From assembly GCA_919902665.1 (NCBI GenBank), contig CAKKRK010000035.1, positions 1 to 63,265 of the forward strand: DNA of 63,265 nucleotides, written 5' to 3'. Position 1 is the first letter of the stretch. Every line of letters starts with the position of its first letter. A model generated the notes under the pieces. The model was not told the DNA's origin. It searched no databases and saw only the letters and a program-made list of their open reading frames with translations. The translations under genes were made by a program, and so were the position numbers. The stretch comes from Nitrospiraceae bacterium. Its GTDB lineage: Bacteria; Nitrospirota; Nitrospiria; Nitrospirales; Nitrospiraceae. Shown here piece by piece: positions 19,830 through 28,896 of this stretch.

Positions 19830-20540
19830 ATGGCGCAAGACGATATCAATGTGATCGATCAGCCAGAGGTGACGACACCTCGAATGGTCACGATCGAGAT
19901 CGCCGGCAAGAAAGTGGACGTGCCGGAAGGGATCACGGTTGTGAAAGCCATGTGGTATGCGGGTATGGACGTCGTGCGTGGCGTCGGCTGTCTCGGCGGT
20001 TTCTGCGGTGCCTGTTCCACCTACTATCGCACAAAGGATGATCCAAAGGTCAGAACCTGCCTGGCTTGCCAGATGGCTGTTCAAGACGGCATGTCGTTTA
20101 CGATGATGCCGCCGTTCCCTGCCCGCAAGGCGACCTACGAAATTCAGAAGCTCAAAGATCCCAAGCAGGACCTCTTTAATTTGTACCCGGAGGCGCCGCT
20201 TTGCAGAAACTGTAATGCCTGCACGGAGGCGTGCCCGCAGAAGATCGATGTGCGTGAAGGAGTCTGGAAAGCCGTCTTCGGCGACTTCAAGAGCGTCTCT
20301 GAGATGTTCATGGACTGTGTGATGTGCGGCATGTGTACGCCGGTGTGCATTGCCGACATTGCCCCAAATCTCGTGGCGTTGTACGTCAGTCGCGCGCAGG
20401 GTGCCCATTTTTCAGAAAAGCCGGTTGACCTCGATGTGCGCATTAAGGAAATTCAAGACGGCCAGTACAACGAGGAGTGGGACAAAGTCCTGAAGATGAG
20501 CGAGAAGGAACTGGCCGAACACTGTGCGACGGTGAAATGA
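19830..20540 (+). CDS. frdB: fumarate reductase/succinate dehydrogenase-like iron-sulfur subunit
   Basis: 236 residues. The N-terminal plant-type [2Fe-2S] domain has Cys54, 59, 62 and 77. The C-terminal part carries two complete CxxCxxCxxxC sets (Cys125/128/131/135 and Cys163/166/169/173). Classical SdhB/FrdB proteins have a different, 3Fe-4S-type spacing in the second set, so this subunit should hold two [4Fe-4S] clusters. It feeds electrons to the flavoprotein encoded 88 bp downstream. The frdB label is by analogy; a thiol- or ferredoxin-linked variant is possible. Confidence 0.8.
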   Translation: MAQDDINVIDQPEVTTPRMVTIEIAGKKVDVPEGITVVKAMWYAGMDVVRGVGCLGGFCGACSTYYRTKDDPKVRTCLACQMAVQDGMSFTMMPPFPARKATYEIQKLKDPKQDLFNLYPEAPLCRNCNACTEACPQKIDVREGVWKAVFGDFKSVSEMFMDCVMCGMCTPVCIADIAPNLVALYVSRAQGAHFSEKPVDLDVRIKEIQDGQYNEEWDKVLKMSEKELAEHCATVK

Positions 20541-20628
20541 ATCAGTCGAAAAGTCTCAAGGTCGTATCGTCTGCGGTACACCGAACGACTTGATGACGCT
20601 CTGACTTTAGATCTGTGACTAAGGACCC

Positions 20629-22212
20629 ATGGACATCCACGCACTACAACAAATCGTCCACAAGAGTCGGGATGCCCGCCGTCAGCAGACCATCTCCAAG
20701 TTTTCTCCAGCTGAACGCGATCAACTGATTCACAAATATCATCCTGATTTCAGAGCCAGCGCATACCGGCCAATCCGCTTCGGTCCCAATGAGGGGGACA
20801 AGACGGTCATGGAGTTGGCAACACTGCTTGAAGGTGACAGCTCCATACAAGATCATGCCGATCTCACGGCGCACTACACCTGCGATGTGCTCGTGATCGG
20901 CGGTGGCGGGGCCGGTTGCGCAGCGGCACTGCATGCGCATGGCGCAGGCGCCAAGACCATCCTGGCGACAAAGCTTCGATTAGGTGACTCCAATAGCGTG
21001 ATGGCGCAGGGCGGGATGCAGATTTCCGTCGCGCCTGAAGATTCACCGGTCACGCATTTCATCGATACGCTCAAGGGCGGCCACATGGAGAATGACCACG
21101 CCCTTCTGAAGACTATGGTCGAGGACGGACCGTCGATTGCGAAGTGGCTGCTGGAGTTGGGCGTGCTGTTCGATCGCCAGGCCGATGGCAACCTCCATGT
21201 GAAGAAGGGCGGTGGCAGCTCTAAGCCACGTCTCTTGACCTGCTCAGACTATACTGGCCTCGAGATCATGCGCGTGCTCAAGGACGAGGTCATCAACCAA
21301 AAGATTCAGTTACTCGAGTTTGTGGCTGCCATCGAATTACTGAGTGACGAGGCAGGGAACTGTACCGGGGCCATCTTCAAGGATCTGGATAATCAGCGGC
21401 ATGTGATCGTGGCGGCCAAGTGCGTGATCCTGGCGACCGGTGGCATCGGACGGCTGCACATCCAGGGGTTCCCGACGAGCAATCACTATGGCGCGACCGG
21501 CGACGGATTGTGCCTGTCATATCGCATGGGCGCCAAGCTGGCACATATTGATACCTTCCAATATCACCCGTCAGGGGCGGTGTATCCGGAGCAGCTGATC
21601 GGCGCCTTGGTGACGGAAGGTATTCGTTCGGAAGGCGGCCATCTCGTCAATGCCAAAGGCGAGCGGTTTGTGAACGAACTTGATACCCGCGATGTCGTCT
21701 CCTCCTCAATCATCCGTGAGTGCGAAGAAGGCCGTGGAATCAGAACCATGTCTGGTCGTGTTGGTGTTTGGCTGGATACGCCGCTCTTGGATGCGGAGCA
21801 TGGGCCTGGCACGGTGGAAAAACATTTCCCGGCGATGATGTTGCAATTCGAGCGGTTCGGGATCGATATCAGCAAAGATCCGGTGTTGATCTATCCAACG
21901 TTGCACTATCAAAATGGCGGAGTGAAGATCGATACCAATTCGGAAACGAATGTGAAGAATTTATTTGTCGCCGGTGAAGCTTCGGGCGGCTTGCATGGGC
22001 GCAATCGATTGATGGGAAATTCGTTGTTGGACCTGATGGTGTACGGCAAACGATCCGGGTTGACGGCGGCAGGCCGTGTTGGATCGATGAAGCAGGGTCA
22101 GCTCACGTTGAAGCATCTGCAACGATTCCGGGCCGACGCCAAGAAGCACGGCAACGTCAGTGGCGTGATTTCGCCAATGATTCTTCCTGCCTATACCAGA
22201 AAAGTGAGTTAG
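20629..22212 (+). CDS. frdA: fumarate reductase/succinate dehydrogenase-like flavoprotein
   Basis: 527 residues. FAD-binding GGGGAGCAA near residue 91; fumarate-site residues in FQYHPSGAV, LDTRDVV (catalytic Arg), LHYQNGG and HGRNRLMGNSL. The segment that normally holds the FAD-linking His (SHTVAAEGG in E. coli FrdA) reads SNSVMAQGG, so FAD should be non-covalent, as in NadB and soluble fumarate reductases. No FrdC/FrdD membrane anchors are adjacent. An L-aspartate oxidase role is less likely given the Fe-S partner and rTCA context. Confidence 0.82.
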   Translation: MDIHALQQIVHKSRDARRQQTISKFSPAERDQLIHKYHPDFRASAYRPIRFGPNEGDKTVMELATLLEGDSSIQDHADLTAHYTCDVLVIGGGGAGCAAALHAHGAGAKTILATKLRLGDSNSVMAQGGMQISVAPEDSPVTHFIDTLKGGHMENDHALLKTMVEDGPSIAKWLLELGVLFDRQADGNLHVKKGGGSSKPRLLTCSDYTGLEIMRVLKDEVINQKIQLLEFVAAIELLSDEAGNCTGAIFKDLDNQRHVIVAAKCVILATGGIGRLHIQGFPTSNHYGATGDGLCLSYRMGAKLAHIDTFQYHPSGAVYPEQLIGALVTEGIRSEGGHLVNAKGERFVNELDTRDVVSSSIIRECEEGRGIRTMSGRVGVWLDTPLLDAEHGPGTVEKHFPAMMLQFERFGIDISKDPVLIYPTLHYQNGGVKIDTNSETNVKNLFVAGEASGGLHGRNRLMGNSLLDLMVYGKRSGLTAAGRVGSMKQGQLTLKHLQRFRADAKKHGNVSGVISPMILPAYTRKVS

Positions 22213-22213
22213 C

Positions 22214-22281
22214 AATGAGGAGTGAGTGTTGAGGACTGAGTAGAAAATCAACTCAGTCCACAATCCTCATGACTCAGTCCT
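22214..22281. repeat. 7-bp-periodic hairpin repeat between frdA and sucC
   Basis: Heptamers TGAGGAG-TGAGTGT-TGAGGAC-TGAGTAG on the left and ACTCAGTCC with a second ACTCAGTCCT on the right. A perfect 9-bp stem forms between GGACTGAGT (22233-22241) and ACTCAGTCC (22251-22259). Fourth member of the rTCA-block series. Confidence 0.7.
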
Positions 22282-22301
22282 GAAGTGATTGAAGGAGCGC
22301 T

Positions 22302-23480
22302 ATGAACGTTCACGAATTCCAAGCCAAGTCCTTGTTTGCTCAGTTCGGCGTCCCAGTGCCGCGGGGGAAGGAAATTACCTCTCCCGAAGATGCGACTGCC
22401 TGGGCAAATGAACTCAATACCCCGGTCTTCGTCGTGAAGGCGCAGATCCATGCTGGTGGGCGAGGCAAGGCCGGAGGGGTCAAGATCACGAAAGACAAAG
22501 GCGCGGTGGCCGGATTTGTCAAGGAGCTGATCGGCAAGACGTTGGTCACGCATCAGACCGGCCCGAAAGGGCGCCAGGTTCACCGCCTCTTGATGGAAGA
22601 AGGCGCCAATATCGCCAAGGAGCTCTATCTGTCGATCCTTGTGGACCGCGATTCCGGGTGGCCCGTCTTCATTGCCAGCACCGAAGGCGGGATGGAAATC
22701 GAAGAGGTGGCGGAGAAGACACCCGAGAAGATCATCAAGGAATTGATTGACCCGGCCGTGGGATTTCAAGGCTATAACGGGCGCAACGTAGCGTTTGCCC
22801 TCGGCCTCAATACGATCGAGCCGGCCGTGATGAATCCCTTTATCCAGATGATGGGGAATCTCTATCGTTTGTTCATGGAAAAGCACGCCGCAATGGTGGA
22901 GATCAACCCGCTTATCATCACAAAAGAAAAGACGATCGTTGCGCTCGACGGCAAGGTCTCCTTCGATGACAACGCGTTGTTCAAGCATGCTGACGTTCAG
23001 CAGATGCGCGATCTCAACGAAGAAGAGCCGCTGGAAATCGAAGCCGGTGCGAACAATCTGAATTACGTGAAGCTCGACGGCAACATCGGTTGTATGGTGA
23101 ACGGCGCGGGCCTTGCCATGGCGACGATGGACGTCATCAAACTGGCCGGCAGTGAGCCTGCAAACTTTTTAGATGTCGGCGGCGGCGCGACGAAAGAGAC
23201 TGTTGCGGCCGGCTTTCGGATTCTCCTGAAAGACCCGAACGTCAAGGGCATCTTTATCAATATTTTCGGGGGCATCGTACGCTGCGAGCGGATTGCCCAT
23301 GGCGTCATCGAAGCGGCCAAGGAAGTGAAGATCACCGTGCCGCTCGTTGTCCGGTTGCAGGGCACAAACGCGGAAGAAGGCCGCAAACTATTAGCCGAAT
23401 CGGGATTGAAGCTTGACGTGGCTGATGATCTCTGGGAAGCAGCACAAAAAATTGTGAAACTGACTGGCAAGGCAGCGTGA
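22302..23480 (+). CDS. sucC: succinyl-CoA synthetase, beta subunit
   Basis: 392 residues. ATP-grasp start MNVHEFQAKSLFAQFGVPVPRG, KAQIHAGGRGKAGGVK, the MVEINPL site, and the CoA-ligase half with DVGGGATKE and NIFGGIVRC. Forms the alpha-beta enzyme with SucD; in rTCA operation it activates succinate to succinyl-CoA. The ATG follows TGAAGGAG. A dispersed repeat separates it from sucD. Confidence 0.95.
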   Translation: MNVHEFQAKSLFAQFGVPVPRGKEITSPEDATAWANELNTPVFVVKAQIHAGGRGKAGGVKITKDKGAVAGFVKELIGKTLVTHQTGPKGRQVHRLLMEEGANIAKELYLSILVDRDSGWPVFIASTEGGMEIEEVAEKTPEKIIKELIDPAVGFQGYNGRNVAFALGLNTIEPAVMNPFIQMMGNLYRLFMEKHAAMVEINPLIITKEKTIVALDGKVSFDDNALFKHADVQQMRDLNEEEPLEIEAGANNLNYVKLDGNIGCMVNGAGLAMATMDVIKLAGSEPANFLDVGGGATKETVAAGFRILLKDPNVKGIFINIFGGIVRCERIAHGVIEAAKEVKITVPLVVRLQGTNAEEGRKLLAESGLKLDVADDLWEAAQKIVKLTGKAA

Positions 23481-23640
23481 GCGAAAGGTGCGCCGGGCCG
23501 GTCTTCAGTGCTCGCCCACCGCGCACATATGAGTCAACTAGATTGTCAGACATTGGTCGGTGCTCGTAGGGTGAAAGTCGCGTCTCGGCGCGACCAGGGT
23601 TGGGTGGGTGAAAAAGTTGCGCGCAGTGTAAAGCTCAGCC
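23481..23640. repeat. dispersed hairpin repeat, partial copy D
   Basis: The gap between sucC and sucD. 23577-23611 (GTCGCG-tctcgg-CGCGAC followed by CAGGGTTGGGTGGGTGA) aligns with 51286-51319 in copy C. The two palindromes differ by a compensating pair change (G-C in C, T-A in D), evidence that the stem is selected. GTGAAAAAG at the end resembles the family's terminal sequence. Confidence 0.6.
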
Positions 23641-23683
23641 AGGCACCCTTCCAAGAGATAGACCGAAAAGAAAAGAGGAAACC

Positions 23684-24556
23684 GTGAGTATTCTCGTCAA
23701 TAAAAATACGCGAGTGGTGGTGCAGGGGATTACGGGCAAGGAAGGGTCGTTCCATGCGACCCAATGCAAGGCCTATGGCACGAAAGTGGTGGCTGGTGTG
23801 ACGCCAGGGAAGGCCGGGCAGGAAGTCGAAGGCATACCCGTGTTCAACACCGTGGCCGATGCGGTGAAAAAGACTGAGGCCGACACCTCGCTCATCTTCG
23901 TGCCGCCGCCGTTCTGTGCAGATGCCATCCTCGAAGCCGCCGATGCCGGAATCAAGTTGATCATCTGCATCACCGAAGGCATTCCCGTCAACGATATGGT
24001 GAAGGTCAAGCGGGCGCTCCGCGGCAGGGATGTGAGGCTGATCGGACCGAATTGCCCAGGAGTCATCACGGTGGATGAAGCGAAGATCGGGATTATGCCG
24101 GGCTTCATTCACAAGAAGGGCGTGGTTGGAGTCGTTTCTCGCAGCGGCACCCTCACGTATGAAGCCGTTCATCAACTCTCGACCTTGGGGTTGGGCGAGA
24201 CGACCTGCGTCGGGATCGGCGGTGACCCGGTCAATGGTACTGGTTTTGTCGATGTGCTGCCGTTATTTGAGAAAGATCCAGAAACACAGGCCATCGTCAT
24301 GATCGGAGAGATCGGCGGCGATGCCGAGGAAAAAGCGGCCGAGTTCATCAAGAAGAACGTCAAGAAACCGGTCATCAGCTTCATCGCCGGCATCACGGCG
24401 CCTCCCGGACGCCGCATGGGCCATGCCGGCGCCATTATCTCCGGCGGCAAGGGGACGGCAGCCGAAAAGATGAAAACTCTGGAAGCGGCCGGGGTCAAAG
24501 TCGTCAAGAATCCAGCTGAGATCGGTGCGGCGGTCAAGCAAGCGTTGGGACGGTAG
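23684..24556 (+). CDS. sucD: succinyl-CoA synthetase, alpha subunit
   Basis: 290 residues from a GTG start behind AAAGAGGAAA. CoA-binding N-terminus ([15 protein letters not shown]), GPNCPGV and phosphohistidine His247 in [12 protein letters not shown]. Its N-terminus ([16 protein letters not shown]) closely resembles that of AclA at 13356 (MSILANKDTRVVIQGG), reflecting their common origin. Last gene of the rTCA block. Confidence 0.95.
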   Translation: MSILVNKNTRVVVQGITGKEGSFHATQCKAYGTKVVAGVTPGKAGQEVEGIPVFNTVADAVKKTEADTSLIFVPPPFCADAILEAADAGIKLIICITEGIPVNDMVKVKRALRGRDVRLIGPNCPGVITVDEAKIGIMPGFIHKKGVVGVVSRSGTLTYEAVHQLSTLGLGETTCVGIGGDPVNGTGFVDVLPLFEKDPETQAIVMIGEIGGDAEEKAAEFIKKNVKKPVISFIAGITAPPGRRMGHAGAIISGGKGTAAEKMKTLEAAGVKVVKNPAEIGAAVKQALGR

Positions 24557-25098
24557 TTCCCTAGGTCCATTCTTCCGTTGGCATCCTCCTCCGCTCCCAC
24601 TTCGTAGGCCTGATCTCTACGGCCTGTCCGTCGCCTCCGCTCAGTGATGCGGGGGAGTGACCGTTATCATATCTTTCAACGAGTTGTTTGCCGGTATATT
24701 GCTGTGCCCTATGTACGAGCGGCGTGTAATGACTGCTCATGAAGGCCGAGCAAGAGTCGATTCATCCCTCGCCGTGGCCATGTCAGATGGGGGTATTGGA
24801 TTTACCGATAACTCCAATCCGTTTTATCTATTTTTAAAAATGAATGTGGGATTGCTACTGTTGGCGCCGTCCATCCTGCGACGCGAGAAGATCATCCATT
24901 CATGATCGCTCTGGAGGCGGATAGTTGGACTCTCATGCCGATAACCGCAACAGCGAAACCGTGGGCCGATTTGAGTATCACGAAAACGCAATTGTTTCGT
25001 GTCGCCTCAGTGTCCACCGGCGATCTACCGACTGATATTAAATTTGGCGACCAAAATTCGTCGATGAATATGTTTTCTTTACCTTTGGAGGGCAATGA
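24557..25098. other. 542-bp intergenic region
   Basis: No convincing gene. Short open frames at 24657-24905 and 24902-25102 lack a ribosome binding site, conserved motifs and codon bias like the neighbours. The part 24780-25080 is noticeably more AT-rich than the flanks and probably holds the promoter of the outer-membrane protein gene; no clear -35/-10 pair was found. No obvious terminator for sucD either. Confidence 0.5.
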
Positions 25099-25944
25099 AT
25101 GAAAACGAGAATTTCGGCGATCGTTTGCCTTCTCTGTGTCATCGGCTACGCTGAGGTCACACGGGCGGAAGATCCATACAATCAACGGGTGGCTGATCCC
25201 TATGCGATCTCGCCTGATCCCCCAACCATGTCCTCTGGGACGATCGAGCCCTATCTGTCCTTTATGGCCGGCGTGGCAATCCCATTCAGTCAGGATGCCA
25301 CGTTTCGTAATGGCGATGTGGACAGGGATGTCGACTATCAGATGAAACAGTCGATCGGTGGTAACGCGGGGCTCTGGTTTCCAACCAGAAACAAGTTGTT
25401 AGGATTCGATCTCGGTGGTGAAATCGAGGGCTATATCTGGTATCCGGACGTGGCCTGCTGTCGGGAAAATTTCAATGGGGTCACTGATGCAGATGGAAAT
25501 TTTCAGGGCACCACGACTGAGATGCAGGGTATCTACGTCGGCTTCAATATCATGATGCGAAGACCCATGGCGATTTCCGAGGCCTACCCCAACGGGCGAT
25601 GGTATCCGTACGTCGGGGTCGGGGGAGGAGCACATCAGATGGCGTTCAAGCCAGGCGGAGTCCGCGGGGCTTCATTCGCAGCGCCCATCAGCGACCAGCG
25701 GGATACGACTGTGGCGTTTCAGGCAAAGGGCGGGTTCAAAGTATTTCTCTTCAAGTACCTGGCTGCGTTTGTTGAGGCGAAGTATCTCCATGCCCAACAC
25801 AGCGGCCTGGGGACGGATCGGTTTGGGGTGAACATTCCACTATTCTCTAATGGAAGTCCTCTACATCTAGATGACTATTCGTCCACGATCAACACGATCA
25901 GTGTGCATGGGGGCTTGTCATTGCACTTTGACATGAAGCCTTAA
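25099..25944 (+). CDS. predicted outer-membrane beta-barrel protein
   Basis: 281 residues with signal peptide cleaved after TRA (VIGYAEVTRA-EDPY). Alternating hydrophobic/polar strands such as IEPYLSFMAGVAIPFS, RWYPYVGVGGGAH and AAFVEAKYLHAQ, and a final ISVHGGLSLHFDMKP strand, indicate an OmpA/OMP_b-brl-type barrel. The start is fixed by TTGGAGGGC. Function unknown; a similar smaller barrel is encoded at 37439. Confidence 0.75.
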   Translation: MKTRISAIVCLLCVIGYAEVTRAEDPYNQRVADPYAISPDPPTMSSGTIEPYLSFMAGVAIPFSQDATFRNGDVDRDVDYQMKQSIGGNAGLWFPTRNKLLGFDLGGEIEGYIWYPDVACCRENFNGVTDADGNFQGTTTEMQGIYVGFNIMMRRPMAISEAYPNGRWYPYVGVGGGAHQMAFKPGGVRGASFAAPISDQRDTTVAFQAKGGFKVFLFKYLAAFVEAKYLHAQHSGLGTDRFGVNIPLFSNGSPLHLDDYSSTINTISVHGGLSLHFDMKP

Positions 25945-26123
25945 GTTTGTTCACAATTTCAGCTGCACACCCTGCCACACAAAGGTAGAGTGTGTAGCTG
26001 ATTTTAAAGTACCGACTTTTCCATCCACCATTCTTTCCCTCTCGTATAACCAGAGCATGAGATCGGCTGATCTCCAGGCCGAACTCGTCGTATTGGTATG
26101 AGCAGCAATGAGTGCCAGTGGAG

Positions 26124-26477
26124 CTAGGCGACTATTGGAGAAAGGTGTATGTCGAGGGCCAGCTCTTGGGAGACCACTCGATCCAATCGGTGGCGGGTCA
26201 TCATCGGGACGCGAATAAACTCGACGCCGAACGTATGTTCCCTAACCCAACGGACTTTCCCCAGTTCGATGAACAGGGATGCGGTCGGATCCGGCAGGAG
26301 AACACTCAGCTTGATATAGCTTCCCATGAGAACAGTTCGCTCACAGGCGACGGAACAGCCTGCCACGGACAGGTCAGATACCACCCCTTCTCCCACAAAT
26401 GGAGCACCTCCGAATATCGCAGGATAAGCCACAGGTAGCCGAGGATGGATTCGCCAGTTAATGGTCGTACCAGCCAT
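26124..26477 (-). CDS. PilZ domain protein
   Basis: 117 residues, essentially a single PilZ domain. The c-di-GMP contact motifs are both visible: RxxxR as RIHPR near the N-terminus and (D/N)xSxxG as DLSVAGCSV. Likely a c-di-GMP receptor in the cytosol. A CTCC-complement ribosome binding site (GAGGAC) precedes the ATG. No obvious partner; the nearest gene is the secretin, whose system PilZ proteins sometimes control. Confidence 0.85.
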   Translation of the reverse strand: MAGTTINWRIHPRLPVAYPAIFGGAPFVGEGVVSDLSVAGCSVACERTVLMGSYIKLSVLLPDPTASLFIELGKVRWVREHTFGVEFIRVPMMTRHRLDRVVSQELALDIHLSPIVA

Positions 26478-26626
26478 GGTTGTGTCCTCCGTAGGCCGCA
26501 GTCTATCCCGGTAGCCGGCCGTGGGCCATTCCTCGGAGGAGGGGTGCAGGACCTCATTCGGTTCAAAAATACTCTGTGATGGGTATCAGAGGCTTGTTGA
26601 GCTGGTGCTTATGCCAGAAGAACTTC

Positions 26627-26846
26627 GGGATACTCAAAAGGCCAGACTTCTTACCCGACAAACCCCGGCACGCCCGCTAAGCCGACTCAGCGAGGCGAGC
26701 CAAGGCGCACCCTTCCGTGAACAAGGTCGCAGTGAGCGAAGAGACAGAGCGTTCGTTTTTGTACGTTTAGCCTTGTGAGCGATGCGACCTGCCTGCGCGA
26801 AATGTTTCGGCGAGGCAGGGAACGAAGCTGCCTGACTTTTTCAGCG
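26627..26846. repeat. dispersed hairpin repeat, copy B (reverse orientation)
   Basis: Ends six bases from the secretin stop codon. Read on the - strand it begins GCTGAAAAAG and then shares with copy C long runs such as CGTTCCCTGCC and CGCGCAGGCAGGTCGCATCGCTCA in pieces, and with copy A the TCGCATCGCTCA...CTCTTCG module. The far end GGATACTCAAAAG is an imperfect inverted match. The rest of the 26478-26851 gap holds nothing recognisable. Confidence 0.75.
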
Positions 26847-26851
26847 CTCTG

Positions 26852-28435
26852 TTAAGGCTTGCTGGGCTTATCCGTTAAAGAGGGAGGGGGGACGGTTGAG
26901 GGGAGTTCGAGCCGTTCCAGCACATCTTGCTTGAGTTTCGTCGGTTCTTCAATGCGGTTATCTCGTTGCAAAATATTAATATCTCTAGCCTTTCTGGCGT
27001 TCAATTCCACCACATCTGCGTCGTCCCTGACTAAGTGCGGTGTGAGAAAGACGAGGAGATTCAACTTTTCGACCTGACGACTCTGCGATTTAAACAGCCA
27101 GCCGATCCACGGAATGTCTCCTAACACGGGAATCTTTTTTTCACTGAGCGTGATGTTGTCACGCACCAATCCTCCGATGACGAGCGTCTGTTGATCCTGG
27201 GCGACGGTCGTGGTTTCCATGGATCGCTTCGTCGTGGTGGGGCCAACTGGGATACTTGCCGACCCAGCGCCGATGGTCTGCGCCACGTTTTCCGCGATCG
27301 CCGTAATCTCTTGCTTGATTTCCAGGCGAATCAAATCCCCTTCGAGGACCTGCGGGGTCAACTCTAACGTGACGCCGACGTCTTTTCGTTCAATGGTGAC
27401 AAGCGTTCCTCCTGTGATGCCTTGGGCCTGGCCGGTTGGGAATGGGCGATTTTCACCGACGACGATCTTCGCCTTCTGGTTATCGGCGGCCAGCACCTGT
27501 GGTGTGGAGAGGACATTCGTATCAGTTAGGTTCATCAGGAGGTTCATGAATGCACGCACGTTCAGCGTATTCAGGAGCGGTGCTGCACCGCCGGTTGCCC
27601 CTCCGGCCGCTGCGCCAGTGATCGCCTGGGCGAAGGTTGCCAGGTCTTCCGGCGCTCTGTTGAACCCACCGATCCCCTGTACAAAGCCAGTTTTTCCCGC
27701 GCCGAGCACCTGAGTCGGATCTGTGCCGATTTGGCGAAGGCGATCCACTTGGACCTCTAGGATGACCGCTTCCACAAAGACCTGCTTCCGTCGGATATCG
27801 AGGTCACGAATGACGGCTTGGAGATGACTCCAGGCGAGTTTGGTTGCACTGATCACGATGGAGTTGGTCGCCTTATCGGCAAACACTTGGACCGGAGCCT
27901 CGAATTCCGTCAGCGGTCTGACCGGTGGCCTGACGCCGGGTGAGATCTGCGCCACGGTTTGTGACCGCGCCACCAAATTGGTAAGGACCGCAGCAAGATC
28001 AGTCGCGTTTGCGTGTTTCAGCTTATACACAAACACACCGCGTTCCGGCGGAAGGTCACCCATGGGGACAATCTGATAGAGGTTTCCTCCCTTCGGCACC
28101 ACCCCGATACGGGCCGCTTCTAACGCCGCGACGAACATGGTGAAGGCTTGGTCCGGTGAGACTTTGGTCGGAGAGAACACGGAGACTTTCCCACCCAGCT
28201 TTTTAATGGTCTCATCCAAAACAAAGTTTTTTCCGGTGAGCTCACTGACAAACCGGGCGAAGACGGGGATCTCGACTTCATTGAAATCCAACGCGACTTT
28301 TGTTGGTTGGCTTCCTCCGCCTTGAGAAAATAGAGGGGGAGGGAAGGCCAAGAAGAGCAGAAGCACCAAGATCAGGCAGGTGCTAAGTTCCCTGGTCGTG
28401 TTCAATGGGCGATGAGATATTGGACGGGCTTGCAC
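26852..28435 (-). CDS. type II secretion/GspD-family secretin
   Basis: 527 residues, shorter than E. coli GspD (~650). Signal peptide (STCLILVLLLFLAFPPPLFS), then N0-like domain (VALDFNEVEIPVFARFVSELTGKNFV), an N1-type ring domain (GVFVYKLKHANATDLAAVL), and the secretin barrel with NVLSTPQVLAADNQKAKI, VGVTLELTPQV and VPVLGDIPWIGWLFKS. Pro/Ser-rich C-terminus. Starts with GTG and no clear Shine-Dalgarno. Other type II or IV pilus genes are not in the window. Forms a multimeric outer-membrane pore. Confidence 0.88.
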   Translation of the reverse strand: MQARPISHRPLNTTRELSTCLILVLLLFLAFPPPLFSQGGGSQPTKVALDFNEVEIPVFARFVSELTGKNFVLDETIKKLGGKVSVFSPTKVSPDQAFTMFVAALEAARIGVVPKGGNLYQIVPMGDLPPERGVFVYKLKHANATDLAAVLTNLVARSQTVAQISPGVRPPVRPLTEFEAPVQVFADKATNSIVISATKLAWSHLQAVIRDLDIRRKQVFVEAVILEVQVDRLRQIGTDPTQVLGAGKTGFVQGIGGFNRAPEDLATFAQAITGAAAGGATGGAAPLLNTLNVRAFMNLLMNLTDTNVLSTPQVLAADNQKAKIVVGENRPFPTGQAQGITGGTLVTIERKDVGVTLELTPQVLEGDLIRLEIKQEITAIAENVAQTIGAGSASIPVGPTTTKRSMETTTVAQDQQTLVIGGLVRDNITLSEKKIPVLGDIPWIGWLFKSQSRQVEKLNLLVFLTPHLVRDDADVVELNARKARDINILQRDNRIEEPTKLKQDVLERLELPSTVPPPSLTDKPSKP

Positions 28436-28896
28436 GATGGACTATTGATTCCGTGGCATCAGCTGATGCGATGTACGTGAGACTGACCGTACCATAGGCG
28501 TGTCGAAAGACACAACCAAGCTGATGTTTCTCAAAAGCCTATCATCCGCGCATATCCAGAGGAGGGGCGCTCGCTGCCGGCCATCCAATCCAAGCTTGGA
28601 GGCACAATCCTGAGCCCATCGTTAAGTGCGTTCGCTAATACGCCGATACAGAGAGGCTATGTGTGTGGGCCAGACGACCCCTGGTCCAAAATGCCTGAGT
28701 GGAGTGAATCGCAAGTTAAACCATTACTTTTCAATGGCTTGGCATGATGATCCAGAGGATGAGTGAGCCATTGAGATTGCTAACCTCTTTAAGGGTTTCG
28801 CGCCTATGTCATGGCCCAACTTCACGAACGTCGGCAAGAGCAGAATGGGCCGCTAGGGCAGGCTTATATGGGGTCGGGATCTGCTAAGGTTGTATC
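28436..28896. other. 461-bp intergenic region between divergent genes
   Basis: Separates the secretin (-) and the large TPR protein (+). No supported gene or structural RNA. It should contain both promoters; no consensus pair stands out. Confidence 0.5.

Noticed and set aside
24657-24905. 82-codon open frame after sucD
   Set aside because: No ribosome binding site, no recognisable motif, composition unlike the neighbours; probably non-coding.
27210-27713. Open frame opposite the secretin gene
   Set aside because: Lies wholly inside a well-supported gene on the other strand.
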